This document shows positions 49,304 through 57,497 of a DNA stretch of 64,000 nucleotides, piece after piece (position 1 is the stretch's first letter; the number at the start of each line of letters is the position of its first letter). A program made the position numbers and the translations under genes. Location: positions 1 to 64,000 of the forward strand of contig PLZW01000010.1 of the NCBI GenBank assembly GCA_003153575.1, in the 5' to 3' direction. The stretch is from Acidimicrobiaceae bacterium. Its GTDB lineage: Bacteria > Actinomycetota > Acidimicrobiia > Acidimicrobiales > RAAP-2. The notes beneath the pieces are model-generated. The model searched no databases and was not told the DNA's origin. It was given only the letters and a program-made list of their open reading frames with translations.

Positions 49304-50812
49304 GTGGGCAGGGAAGGGATGGGCACGGTGGGGATGGGCATCCAGGACGAGCAGGCACTGGTCGCCGGTGCCGTGACGTCGGCCCCCAGCGTCCCGCTGG
49401 TCATCGGCGGCATCGCCGTCGCCGGCGGGCTCGGCACCTACCCCGTGGTGAATCCCGCCACGCCCGCCGAGGTGGTGCTCCTGGCACCCAGCGCGTCGCC
49501 CGCCCAGTTGGACGCCGCGGTGTCGGCGGCACGTCGTTCGCAGCCGGCGTGGGCCGGGCGCACCCTGGCAGAGCGGGCCGCCGTCGTCGAACGGGCCTGC
49601 GACCAGGCATCGGTTGCCATCGACTTCGAAACGCTGTCGGCCCTCCTCACCCGGGAGCACGGCAAGACGGCGGTCGAGTCGTTGTTCGACCTGTCCGCCG
49701 CTCTGGCCATGACCTCGGCACTGGCCCCCTTGATGGCCGCCGCCATGGCCCCCGAACCGGCCGGCACCTCGATCGTCGAGCGGGTGCCCCACGGGGTGGT
49801 GGCCGCCGTGCTGCCGTTCAACTGGCCGGCCGCCGTCATGGGCAACAAGGTCCTACCCGCCCTGCTGGCCGGCAACACGGTCGTCGTCAAGACACCGCCG
49901 ACCTGCCCGGGGGCCGTGCTCGAGGTGGTCCGCCGGCTGGCCGCCGGGCTGCCGGAGGGTGTCCTCAGCGCGGTGAACGGTCCAGGGCCGTCCCTCGGCG
50001 CCGCGCTGGTGTCCCACCCGGGCATCGACATGGTGTCCTTTACCGGTGGGGTGGCCACCGGTCGGGCCGTCCTGGCCGCTTGCGCCCCGCGGCTCCGCCC
50101 GACCGTGCTCGAACTGGGGGGCAACGACCCGGCCATCATGGCCCCCGATGTCGAGCCCGACGACGACCTGGCGCGCCGCCTCCTGGACGCCGCCTTCACG
50201 ACGTCCGGCCAGGTGTGCATGGCCGTCAAGCGCGTCTACGTGCCGCACGGGAGCCTCGACCGGTGGCGGGACGCGCTGGCCGCCGCGCTGGCGGACACCG
50301 TGGTGGGCGACGGACTGGACCCGGAGGTGACCATGGGCCCTGTGCACACGGAAGCCTCCCGGGAGCGGATCGAGACGCTGATCGCCGGTGCGGAGGCCGC
50401 CGGAGGCCGGGTGGTGCGGCCGGTGGCCGTGGTCGGGGGACCGACCGGCTGGTTCGTCCCGCCGGCGTTGGTGGTCGGGCCCGATCCGGGGTGCGATCTG
50501 GTGGTGGACGAGCAGTTCGGCCCGGCCCTCCCGCTCCTCGGCTACCGCGACCTCGACGACGCCGTGGCCCAGGCCAACGACACGCGATTCGGGTTGTGCG
50601 CGTCGATCTGGAGCGGGGACGTCGATCTGGCCGACACCGTGGCGGCCAGGCTGAACGCCGGGACGGTGTGGACCAACGCCCACGGCATGGGCGCCATGGA
50701 CCACCTGGCACCCATGGGCGGATGGGGGGACTCGGGTCTGGGGCTGGAACTGGGTATCGAGGGGATGGCGGCCTTCACCCGGCCCCGGACCATGAGGAAG
50801 GGGGCACGGTGA
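49304..50812 (+). CDS. Aldehyde dehydrogenase-family protein
   Basis: This 502-residue ALDH has VVAAVLPFNWPAAVMG, MVSFTGGVATGRAVL, VLELGGNDPAIMA and the nucleophile Cys305 in TSGQVCMAVKR. The segment LTREHGKTAVES after residue 100 is like that of acyl- and long-chain aldehyde dehydrogenases. Several starts are possible (GTG 49304, ATG 49319, ATG 49334), and the purine-rich GCAGGGAAGGG does not settle which. It overlaps the following D-aminoacylase-like gene as GTGA. An aldehyde made by the copper amine oxidase at 55170-57077 is one possible substrate; that link is inference. Confidence 0.9.
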   Translation: MGREGMGTVGMGIQDEQALVAGAVTSAPSVPLVIGGIAVAGGLGTYPVVNPATPAEVVLLAPSASPAQLDAAVSAARRSQPAWAGRTLAERAAVVERACDQASVAIDFETLSALLTREHGKTAVESLFDLSAALAMTSALAPLMAAAMAPEPAGTSIVERVPHGVVAAVLPFNWPAAVMGNKVLPALLAGNTVVVKTPPTCPGAVLEVVRRLAAGLPEGVLSAVNGPGPSLGAALVSHPGIDMVSFTGGVATGRAVLAACAPRLRPTVLELGGNDPAIMAPDVEPDDDLARRLLDAAFTTSGQVCMAVKRVYVPHGSLDRWRDALAAALADTVVGDGLDPEVTMGPVHTEASRERIETLIAGAEAAGGRVVRPVAVVGGPTGWFVPPALVVGPDPGCDLVVDEQFGPALPLLGYRDLDDAVAQANDTRFGLCASIWSGDVDLADTVAARLNAGTVWTNAHGMGAMDHLAPMGGWGDSGLGLELGIEGMAAFTRPRTMRKGAR

Positions 50813-52533
50813 TCGATCTCACCATTCGCGGCGGTTTGGTCGTCGACGGCACGGGGGCTCTGCCGCGCCGTGCCGACGTCGGGATCGACGACGGACGGGT
50901 GGTGGCCGTCGGCTCCGTCGAGGACGACGCCCGGCGTATCATCGACGCCGACGGGCGCGTGGTGGCCCCCGGGTTCATCGACCTCCACACCCACTACGAC
51001 GCCCAGCTCTTCTGGGATCCGACGGCCAGCCCGTCGCCCCTCCACGGCGTGACCACCGTGTTCGGGGGGAACTGCGGGTTCTCGTTGGCCCCGGCCGGGC
51101 CCGAGCACGCGGACTACCTGCTCCGGATGCTGGCGCGGGTCGAGGGGATGCCGCTGGTCGCCCTGCAGTCCGGGATCGACTGGACCTGGTCGAGCTTCGG
51201 CGAATGGCTGGGACGCCTGGACGGGGCGGTCGGGGTCAACGCCGGCTTCCTGGTCGGCCACTCCACCCTGCGTCGGGCCGTGATGGGGGAGGCGGCGGAC
51301 GGACCGGCGACCGAAGACCAGGTGACCCGTCTGCAAGATGCCCTCCACGGTGCGCTGGCCGAGGGGGCCATGGGGTTCTCGACCTCCCAGGCCCCCACCC
51401 ACAACGACGGCGACGGTCGACCGGTGCCGTCGCGGTTCGCCGACCGCTCCGAGCTCGAGCGCCTGGCCACCGTGGTGGGCGACCATCCGGGCACCACGGT
51501 CGAGATGATCGTGCCCGGATGCCTCAACGGGTTCACCGACGACGAGGTGGCCCTGCTGACGTCGATGTCGGTCCGGTCGGGCCGACCGGTCAACTGGAAC
51601 GTGCTGGCCGCCACCGCTGCCAACCCGGAGGGGACGGCTTCCCAGCTGGCCGCTTCCACGGCGGCCGAGTCGGCCGGGGGCCGGGTGGTCGCCCTGACCC
51701 TGCCCCACACGATGGACCTGCGCCTGTCCTTCGAGCACGGCGCCATCCTGGACGGGCTGCCGGGGTGGGGGGCCTTCTTCGGCTCCCCGGTACCGGATCG
51801 GATCGCCGTCCTGTCCAACCCGGCGGGCCGCCGGGCGCTCGACGAGCGGGCCCAGTCCGACGAGGCCGGGGTCCTCCGGTTCCTGGCCGACTGGGGCCGA
51901 CTGGTCATCGCCGAGACCCACGCCCCGGAGAACCGGCCCTTCGAGGGCCGCACCGTGGGCGAGGTGGCCGCCGAGCAGGGGCTGGACTCCTGGGAGGCGA
52001 TCTGCCGGATACTGGTGGCCGACAAGTTGCGCACCGGGTTCTCGGTACCCATTCCGGTCACCGATGCGGACTGGGCGGCCCGGGCCCGCACGTGGCGGGA
52101 CGCCCGGGCCGTGGTCGGCGGCTCCGATGCCGGCGCCCACCTCGACACCATGTGCGGCGCCGTCTACTCCACCACCCTGCTCGCCGAAGGGGTGCGCCGA
52201 CGCGGCCTGGTCACGCTGGAGGAGGCGGTCCGGTTGTTGACCGATGTGCCGGCCCGCCTGTACGGCGTGGTCGACCGGGGCAGGGTGGCCGAGGGGTACT
52301 GCGCCGACCTGGTGGTGTTCGACCCGGCGCGGGTGGGTCCCGAGCCGATGCGAAGCCGGCACGATCTGCCGGGCGGAGCCGGTCGGCTCTACGCGGGGGC
52401 CACCGGGATGGGTCACGTGCTGGTCAACGGGACCGAGGTCGTCACCGACGACACGCTGACCGGTGCCCTTCCCGGTACGGTGCTGCGCTCGGGTACGGAT
52501 ACCCGGACCGTGGCGGTCGGCGGCCGGGCCTGA
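50809..52533 (+). CDS. N-acyl-D-amino-acid deacylase-like amidohydrolase
   Basis: This 574-residue amidohydrolase has GFIDLHTHYDAQLFWDP with the metal His-x-His, then VFGGNCGFSLAP containing the Cys typical of D-aminoacylases, and GGSDAGAHLDTM near residue 440 with the catalytic Asp. It ends in the usual beta-sandwich (LVVFDPARVGPEPM). It would hydrolyse an N-acyl bond or a related amide. GTG 50809 overlaps the ALDH stop by 4 bases; the longer open frame upstream lies inside the ALDH. A CoA ligase follows after 163 bp. Confidence 0.9.
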   Translation: MIDLTIRGGLVVDGTGALPRRADVGIDDGRVVAVGSVEDDARRIIDADGRVVAPGFIDLHTHYDAQLFWDPTASPSPLHGVTTVFGGNCGFSLAPAGPEHADYLLRMLARVEGMPLVALQSGIDWTWSSFGEWLGRLDGAVGVNAGFLVGHSTLRRAVMGEAADGPATEDQVTRLQDALHGALAEGAMGFSTSQAPTHNDGDGRPVPSRFADRSELERLATVVGDHPGTTVEMIVPGCLNGFTDDEVALLTSMSVRSGRPVNWNVLAATAANPEGTASQLAASTAAESAGGRVVALTLPHTMDLRLSFEHGAILDGLPGWGAFFGSPVPDRIAVLSNPAGRRALDERAQSDEAGVLRFLADWGRLVIAETHAPENRPFEGRTVGEVAAEQGLDSWEAICRILVADKLRTGFSVPIPVTDADWAARARTWRDARAVVGGSDAGAHLDTMCGAVYSTTLLAEGVRRRGLVTLEEAVRLLTDVPARLYGVVDRGRVAEGYCADLVVFDPARVGPEPMRSRHDLPGGAGRLYAGATGMGHVLVNGTEVVTDDTLTGALPGTVLRSGTDTRTVAVGGRA

Positions 52534-52550
52534 GGCGCTCCGTCCCGTCC

Positions 52551-52556
52551 TAGAGT
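52551..52556 (+). promoter_or_regulatory. Possible -10 box upstream of CoA ligase leader
   Basis: TAGAGT lies 18 bases past the amidohydrolase stop. Transcription from here would give a leader of about 130 bases holding a 24-codon ORF and a long hairpin before the CoA ligase. Confidence 0.3.
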
Positions 52557-52625
52557 GGCCCCGCCCGACGGCCCGCCCAAGAGTGGGGCCGCCGCCGGGT
52601 CGTGGGTTCGAAATTGAGGAGCGCC

Positions 52626-52700
52626 GTGCCGGGACCGATTCCAGAAGCGACTGCATGGGGTCGGGGTGCCCGACCCCATCGCGCGGGGGAGGTCGCATGA
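52626..52700 (+). CDS. Leader ORF (24 aa) ending on CoA ligase start codon
   Basis: GTG 52626, with GAGGAG four bases upstream, opens a 24-residue ORF starting MPGPIPEATAWGRG. Its TGA overlaps the ATG of the CoA ligase as ATGA. A perfect 11-bp hairpin (52655-52679) lies inside it. The peptide has four Pro and no run of one amino acid that would mark a classical attenuator. Confidence 0.4.
   Translation: MPGPIPEATAWGRGARPHRAGEVA
52655..52679 (+). promoter_or_regulatory. Perfect 11-bp hairpin before CoA ligase
   Basis: ATGGGGTCGGG, loop GTG, CCCGACCCCAT. It ends 17 bases before the ligase ATG and just ahead of GGGGGAGG. As DNA it is also a 25-bp palindrome and could be an operator. As RNA it would block ribosomes unless the leader ORF is being translated. 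Confidence 0.55.
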
Positions 52701-54241
52701 GGCTGGCCACCACCTACCGCCAACCCGGTGCCCCGCGGTTCGCCCAACCGGGAGGGGCGTGGGACGTGCCGACCCTCGACGGGCTCCTCGCCTCCCCCCG
52801 CCGACCCGGCGCCACCGCCGTGATCGACGGAGACGTGACGATCGATGCGGGCACCCTGGACGCGGCGGCCGCCACCGCGGCCGGCGGACTGCGGTCGCTC
52901 GGTGTGCGCCGCGGGGACGTCGTGGCCTGGCAGCTCCCCAACTGGTGGGAGGCGATCGTGCTGTTCCACGCCTGTTGGAGGAGCGGGGCCGTGGCCGCGC
53001 CGATCCATCACCAGGTCGGGGCGAGCGAGGTGGCCCAGATGGTGGTGGACCTCGACCCCGCAGTCACGCTGTCCGCGCCCGGCCTGCCCCTGGCCGGCCT
53101 GGTGGATGCCATCGGGGTGCGGACCGGTGATCCCCGGTTCGACGCACTGCTGACCGGGAGGCCGACCCGGGTCCGTCCCCGGGGCGCGGATGTCGCCGTG
53201 GTCCTGTTCACGTCCGGCTCGACCGGTTATCCCAAGGCGGTCCTGCACTCCCACCGCGGTCTCGCCTACAAGGCGTCCAGCATGGTCGCGGCCCACGGAC
53301 TGACCGCGGACGACGTGGCCCTCATGCCGTCACCGCTGGCCCACGTGTCCGGACTGCTCAACTCGGTGCTGGTGCCCGGTCAGGCGGCCATGACCGTCGT
53401 GTTGATGGAGAAGTGGGACGCCGGGCGGGGGGTGCGCCTGGCCGGCGAGCACGGGGCCAGCTTCATGATCGGCCCGCCGACACTGTTCGTCGGGATGATG
53501 GAGGTTCCCGGCTACCGGAAGCAGGTGGAACGGCTGCGAGTGGTGTCGTGCGGCTCGATGGGGGTCACTCCGGAGTTCGTCGATGTCGCCCGCGCCGGGC
53601 TCGGGGCCATGGTCAAGCGCACCTACGGCTCGACCGAGGCGCCGACCGTCACCACCAGCAGCTGGCGGGACACGCCCGAGCAGGCCCGTGACACCGACGG
53701 CCACTCGGTGGGCGACGCCGAGATCCTGGTGGCCGTACCGGGCACGACCCGACGGGTGCCACCGGGCCGGCGCGGCGAGGTCCTGGTGCGGGGACCGGAG
53801 CTGTTCATCGGGTACGGAACGGCGTCCCAGACGGCGGAGGCGGTGCGCCGGGGCTGGTTCGCCACCGGGGACCTCGGGACGCTCGACCCCGATGGATGGT
53901 TGACCATCGTGGGCCGGCTGAAGGAGCTGATCATCCGGGGAGGGGAGAACATCGCCTCGGCGGAAGTCGAACGGGTGCTGGAGCGTCATCCCGACGTCCG
54001 CCAGGCCGTGGTCGTCGGCTGTCCCGACGAGCGCCTGGGGGAGCGGGTCGCCGCCTTCGTCGTGGCGGGCGCCGACGTCGATGTCGAGCACTGCCGGCAG
54101 TGGTTCGCCGACCAGGGGGTCGCCCGATTCAAGACCCCCGAGCTGGTCTTCCGGGTCGAGGAGATTCCGGTGCTCGGTGTGGGCAAGCCCGATCGGGGTG
54201 CCTTGCGGGCGCTGGCCGCCGAACTGGCGGTGCAGCCCTAG
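52697..54241 (+). CDS. AMP-dependent acyl-CoA synthetase/ligase
   Basis: This 514-residue ANL-superfamily ligase has the P-loop FTSGSTGYPKA, the adenine site RTYGSTEAPT, GDLGTLDPDGWLTIVGRLKELIIRGGENI at the hinge, and the closing region FRVEEIPVLGVGKPDRGAL. The pattern fits cyclohexanecarboxylate- or medium-chain acid:CoA ligases. ATG 52697 has GGGGGAGG upstream and overlaps the stop of a leader ORF. It is the third gene of an ALDH, amidohydrolase, ligase run, so it would activate the acid formed by those enzymes. The substrate is not determined. Confidence 0.92.
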   Translation: MRLATTYRQPGAPRFAQPGGAWDVPTLDGLLASPRRPGATAVIDGDVTIDAGTLDAAAATAAGGLRSLGVRRGDVVAWQLPNWWEAIVLFHACWRSGAVAAPIHHQVGASEVAQMVVDLDPAVTLSAPGLPLAGLVDAIGVRTGDPRFDALLTGRPTRVRPRGADVAVVLFTSGSTGYPKAVLHSHRGLAYKASSMVAAHGLTADDVALMPSPLAHVSGLLNSVLVPGQAAMTVVLMEKWDAGRGVRLAGEHGASFMIGPPTLFVGMMEVPGYRKQVERLRVVSCGSMGVTPEFVDVARAGLGAMVKRTYGSTEAPTVTTSSWRDTPEQARDTDGHSVGDAEILVAVPGTTRRVPPGRRGEVLVRGPELFIGYGTASQTAEAVRRGWFATGDLGTLDPDGWLTIVGRLKELIIRGGENIASAEVERVLERHPDVRQAVVVGCPDERLGERVAAFVVAGADVDVEHCRQWFADQGVARFKTPELVFRVEEIPVLGVGKPDRGALRALAAELAVQP

Positions 54242-54267
54242 CTACTGCCCGGCGGGCGCCGTTGGCG

Positions 54268-54288
54268 GTCGGGACGACGACGCCCGAC
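54268..54288. terminator. Hairpin between convergent genes
   Basis: GTCGGG and CCCGAC pair around a 9-base loop, in the 57-bp gap between the CoA ligase and the convergent crotonase. There is no U-tract. Confidence 0.4.
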
Positions 54289-54298
54289 ATCGACGGCG

Positions 54299-55123
54299 TC
54301 AGCGGAGCCGCCACTCGATCCGCTTGCCCGACGTGAAGCGCTCCTGGCCTTCGGCCAGGGAGGCGGGGTCGGTGCCCACGTTGGTGAACAGGAAGGCGTG
54401 ATCGAGGGCTTGGCGGCGGGAGACCTCGAGGCCCATCCACAGGGCCCGGAGCGTGCCCTGGATGGCGAGGGCGGGCTGATCGGCGATGGCGGCGGCGGCC
54501 CAACGCGCCCGCGCGGCGAGCTCGGCCGCCGGGGCCACCTCGGAGACGAGCCCCACCTCGCGCGCCCGTTCGGCCGACATCCGCTCGTGGGCCCCCAGCA
54601 ACGAGAGGCGCATGACCTCCTGGAAGGGCATCTTGTGGAGCAGGAAGATGGGCTCGAAGGCGGCGGGCATGCCGTACGTGACGTGGGGGTCGAAGAAGGT
54701 GGCGTGGTCGGCGGCGATGATGAAGTCGACCTCGCCGAGGATGTAGAAGGCGCCGCCGCAGGCCATCCCGTTGACGGCGGCGATGACCGGCTTCCACAGC
54801 TGGTTCGTCTTGGGACAGACGCTCCTGCCCGGATCGTCGAAGTCCCACGGTGTGTTGTACCCGGGGAGCTTGCCCAGCGGGAGGTCGTCGAACGAGCCGA
54901 TACCCTCCCGGTCCAGTCCGGTGCAGAACGCCTTGTCGCCGGCGCCGGTCAGGACGATGCAGCGGACGTCGTCGTTGGTGCGCAGCATCGACCACAGCTC
55001 GCGCAGCTCGCGCTGCATCACCGGGTCGAATGCGTTCAGCGACTCGGGGCGGTTGAGGGTGACCCAGGCCACGCCGTCGGATTCGTCGTAGAGCAGGGTC
55101 TCGAGGTCGGCCATGGCGGTCAT
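54299..55123 (-). CDS. Enoyl-CoA hydratase/isomerase (crotonase family)
   Basis: This 274-residue crotonase has DKAFCTGLDREG and GMACGGAFYILGEVD as its loops, then FFDPHVTYGMPAAFEP. The catalytic-Glu region is atypical, so isomerase or hydrolase activity is also possible. The start is ATG 55123 (MTAMADLETLLYDE) or ATG 55114; neither has a ribosome-binding site nor a TANNNT box. It lies 46 bp downstream of the copper amine oxidase with a 9-bp hairpin between them. Confidence 0.87.
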   Translation of the reverse strand: MTAMADLETLLYDESDGVAWVTLNRPESLNAFDPVMQRELRELWSMLRTNDDVRCIVLTGAGDKAFCTGLDREGIGSFDDLPLGKLPGYNTPWDFDDPGRSVCPKTNQLWKPVIAAVNGMACGGAFYILGEVDFIIAADHATFFDPHVTYGMPAAFEPIFLLHKMPFQEVMRLSLLGAHERMSAERAREVGLVSEVAPAAELAARARWAAAAIADQPALAIQGTLRALWMGLEVSRRQALDHAFLFTNVGTDPASLAEGQERFTSGKRIEWRLR

Positions 55124-55141
55124 GGTAACCGGAGGGGAGGC

Positions 55142-55166
55142 GGCACCCGGGGCCGCACCGGGTGTC
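55142..55166 (-). terminator. Hairpin after copper amine oxidase
   Basis: CACCCGG and CCGGGTG pair around a 7-base loop, extended by a G-U and a G-C pair to 9 bp. It begins 4 bases past the amine oxidase stop on the minus strand and would separate it from the crotonase. Confidence 0.5.
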
Positions 55167-55169
55167 CGG

Positions 55170-57077
55170 TCAGTGGCAGTGACCGGGAGGTGGCGGCACG
55201 TCGAGTGCCGGGTTCGAGTCGAAGAATCCGGCCGGCACGAGATGGAAGCCGCAGTACTCGACGGGCATGACCGGCCAGTCCTCGGGGCGGGGGGAGTGGG
55301 TGACCCCGAACGTGTGCCATGCCACGATCCCGGTGTCGACCAGCGGGCGGTCGGCCGACGTCCACGCGGGCAGACCGTCGCCTCCGGCGTGCTGATTGGG
55401 ATAGTCACCCGCCGCCCGGACCTGGCCCGGGGTGTCCGGGGTGACCCACAGGTTGTGCCGGGCGAACCCGGCCCTGCGACCCACACTCGAGGTGGGCTGG
55501 GCGAGCAGGGTGGGCGTGGTCCCCGCCAGCAGTTTGAAGGCCACCGGTCGGCCCAGACCGTTCCGGCTGGCCGGGTTCACGAACCGCCAGTGGCGGCTCG
55601 AGCCGGGGTCGACGTCCCGACGGGCGGCCAACTCGGACTCGAGCCGGATGACTGTCTGGCGCATGGCGTTGCCCATCGGGTTGTCGGGTCCCTCGGGCAC
55701 GGACTCGAAGGACACCTCGTGCACCTCGTTCACCGGACCGTCCACCGTCATGTCGAGGCGGGCGCAGAAGAGGTGCTGGTGGAACGGGGCGGCGAGACCC
55801 GGTGCCACCATCGGCCCCCAGGGGGTCTCCTGGCCCCCGGTGACGGCCTGGGTGGACATGATCCCGGTGAGCTTCACCTCGAGCTGGAGGGAGCCGTCGA
55901 GGTAGAAGTACCAGTAGAAGCCGTACTCGTAGTTGCCGACGGTGGCGATGAAGGAGACGACCAGGCGCCGGGAGCGGCGCACCTCGGCATGGCCGGTGTT
56001 CATGTCCAGGTGCTTCCAGAGGATCCCGTAGTCCTCCTCGTGGATGCAGATGGCGTTCTCCACCACGTAGGTCTTGCCGTGTTCGCTGGAGAAGGTGGCG
56101 TCGAGGTAGGTGATCTCGCCGAGGCAGTCGCAGCCGAGCGTGAGGGAGTTGGCCATGCGTCCGAGGCCCCACTCGCCCACGTCGAAGGCGTTCTTCCACC
56201 CGTGCGTGGGCCCCGGGTCGCCGTAGGGGACGACCATCTCGGAAATCGAGGCCCGGTGCAGGATCGGCCGCTCCGTCCCGTGGTCGTCGTAGGCGACGGT
56301 GTGGAGGACCAGACCTTCGAGCGGGTGCATCGAGAGCCGCATCGACCACCGCTGCCAGGAGAGCCGGTGACCGTCCAGGGTGAAGCTGACGCCGTCGGGC
56401 TGGACGATCTCGAGGGGGCGGAGGTCGGCCCGGTCCGGACCGTTGTCGCCGGGACGGTAGGTGCCGCGTCCGGGGGGGAGGGGCACCACGCCGAAGTCGG
56501 CGACGTCGAGGACGACGCCGCGTGCCCCGTCCACCGTGGCCAGGACGCCCTCGATGGGCCGGGCGTAGCCGTTGTCGGTGGGGTCCTCCCGGTAGTAGGA
56601 GATGCAGCGGGTGACGCGTCGCCCTTCCTCGTCGGGGTTCTCGAAGTTGCCGGTGGGCCACGGGTCGATCTGGACCTTGTCGAGGTCGGTGATGCCCCGT
56701 TCGTGCATGGCCGCCTGCCACCGGGGGTCAGCCTTCAGGGCGAGGATGGACCGGTAGGAGTCGTCGAACAGGAGCGCGGATCGCACGCCGTCACGTTCAA
56801 CCCACTCCACGACCTCGCCGTCGGGGAGCGTCACCGTCGCCTCTACCAGGCTGGCGTCCGGTCGGGGGAGGACCACCAGGCGGGCCCGCCGCGGCACCGG
56901 CCGTCCTTCGGCGTAGCCCGACAGCTGGCCGCGGTCGGGCTCGACCAGGGTGACCATGGCGAACAGGGCGGTCTCGTCCAGCCGGCCGGTCGCCCGCACC
57001 GCCGCCACCGCCGCGAGGATCTCCCCGGCGTCGAGGGGGTCCAGCGGGTGCGGGCTCGTGGGAGTGGCCATGGCCAT
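55170..57077 (-). CDS. Copper-containing primary-amine oxidase
   Basis: This 635-residue protein is a complete copper amine oxidase, converting a primary amine to an aldehyde, ammonia and hydrogen peroxide. The topaquinone precursor is Tyr383 in TVGNYEYGF (T-x-x-N-Y-E). The catalytic base is Asp299 in AFDVGEWGLG. Copper ligands are His433 and His435 in HQHLF and His612 in CGFHLVP. The segment GCDCLGEITYLDA is also standard. No signal peptide is seen, so it is cytoplasmic. ATG 57077 has GGAGG ten bases upstream. It lies in a CoA catabolism cluster with no amine transporter; the aldehyde could go to the ALDH at 49304-50812. Confidence 0.95.
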   Translation of the reverse strand: MAMATPTSPHPLDPLDAGEILAAVAAVRATGRLDETALFAMVTLVEPDRGQLSGYAEGRPVPRRARLVVLPRPDASLVEATVTLPDGEVVEWVERDGVRSALLFDDSYRSILALKADPRWQAAMHERGITDLDKVQIDPWPTGNFENPDEEGRRVTRCISYYREDPTDNGYARPIEGVLATVDGARGVVLDVADFGVVPLPPGRGTYRPGDNGPDRADLRPLEIVQPDGVSFTLDGHRLSWQRWSMRLSMHPLEGLVLHTVAYDDHGTERPILHRASISEMVVPYGDPGPTHGWKNAFDVGEWGLGRMANSLTLGCDCLGEITYLDATFSSEHGKTYVVENAICIHEEDYGILWKHLDMNTGHAEVRRSRRLVVSFIATVGNYEYGFYWYFYLDGSLQLEVKLTGIMSTQAVTGGQETPWGPMVAPGLAAPFHQHLFCARLDMTVDGPVNEVHEVSFESVPEGPDNPMGNAMRQTVIRLESELAARRDVDPGSSRHWRFVNPASRNGLGRPVAFKLLAGTTPTLLAQPTSSVGRRAGFARHNLWVTPDTPGQVRAAGDYPNQHAGGDGLPAWTSADRPLVDTGIVAWHTFGVTHSPRPEDWPVMPVEYCGFHLVPAGFFDSNPALDVPPPPGHCH

Positions 57078-57160
57078 GGGTTGCGTACCTCCGTCAGGGT
57101 CTGTGCCGCGCCCCCGGGTCGGGGGCGGTCGGGTACCGGGTCGGGGGCGACCCTCCGCAC

Positions 57161-57166
57161 TAGTCT
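57161..57166 (+). promoter_or_regulatory. -10 box ahead of leader ORF and ferredoxin
   Basis: TAGTCT, 8 bases, then ATG 57175 of a 23-residue leader ORF. No clear -35 element. Confidence 0.4.
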
Positions 57167-57174
57167 GCACCTCC

Positions 57175-57246
57175 ATGGTGACGGGCAGTGGACCTCGTCG
57201 GACTCGGGGCAGTGATCGACGACGAGTCGGGGTTCCGCAGTGGTGA
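57175..57246 (+). CDS. Leader ORF (23 aa) overlapping ferredoxin start
   Basis: ATG 57175 opens a very basic 23-residue ORF beginning MVTGSGPRRTRG, whose stop (57244-57246) overlaps the paired GTG start codons of the ferredoxin. It begins 8 bases after TAGTCT, as a near-leaderless message. The ferredoxin has no strong ribosome-binding site of its own, so coupling is likely. Confidence 0.4.
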   Translation: MVTGSGPRRTRGSDRRRVGVPQW

Positions 57247-57497
57247 TCGTCTCGATCGACCGCGACAGGTGCGTCGGCTCCGGCAACTGCGTGTTCTGGG
57301 CGCCGGCCACGTTCACGCTGGGCGACGACGGGGTGTCGGTCCCCGTGGAGCCGTACGGTGACGACGCCGAGCGCATCATGGTGGCGGCAGAGGGGTGCCC
57401 GACCCGGGCGATCTCGGTGACTGGAGTAGACGCGCCGACACCGGGTGCCGGCCGTCGGAGGACAACGGGGGGTACGGATGCCGATCGCTCTGACTGA
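57240..57497 (+). CDS. Small single-cluster ferredoxin (P450-type)
   Basis: This 85-residue ferredoxin starts MVIVSIDRDR and has CVGSGNCVFWAP and CPTRAISVTG, giving the Cys pattern C-x5-C...C-P of P450 electron donors, as in the ferredoxin at 4397-4621. About 20 unconserved residues follow the cluster-binding core. The start is GTG 57240 or GTG 57243, both overlapping a leader ORF's stop. Its 3' end overlaps the fused ACAD gene by 20 bp in another frame. Its partner could be the P450 9 kb away, or an oxygenase outside the window. Confidence 0.9.
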   Translation: MVIVSIDRDRCVGSGNCVFWAPATFTLGDDGVSVPVEPYGDDAERIMVAAEGCPTRAISVTGVDAPTPGAGRRRTTGGTDADRSD

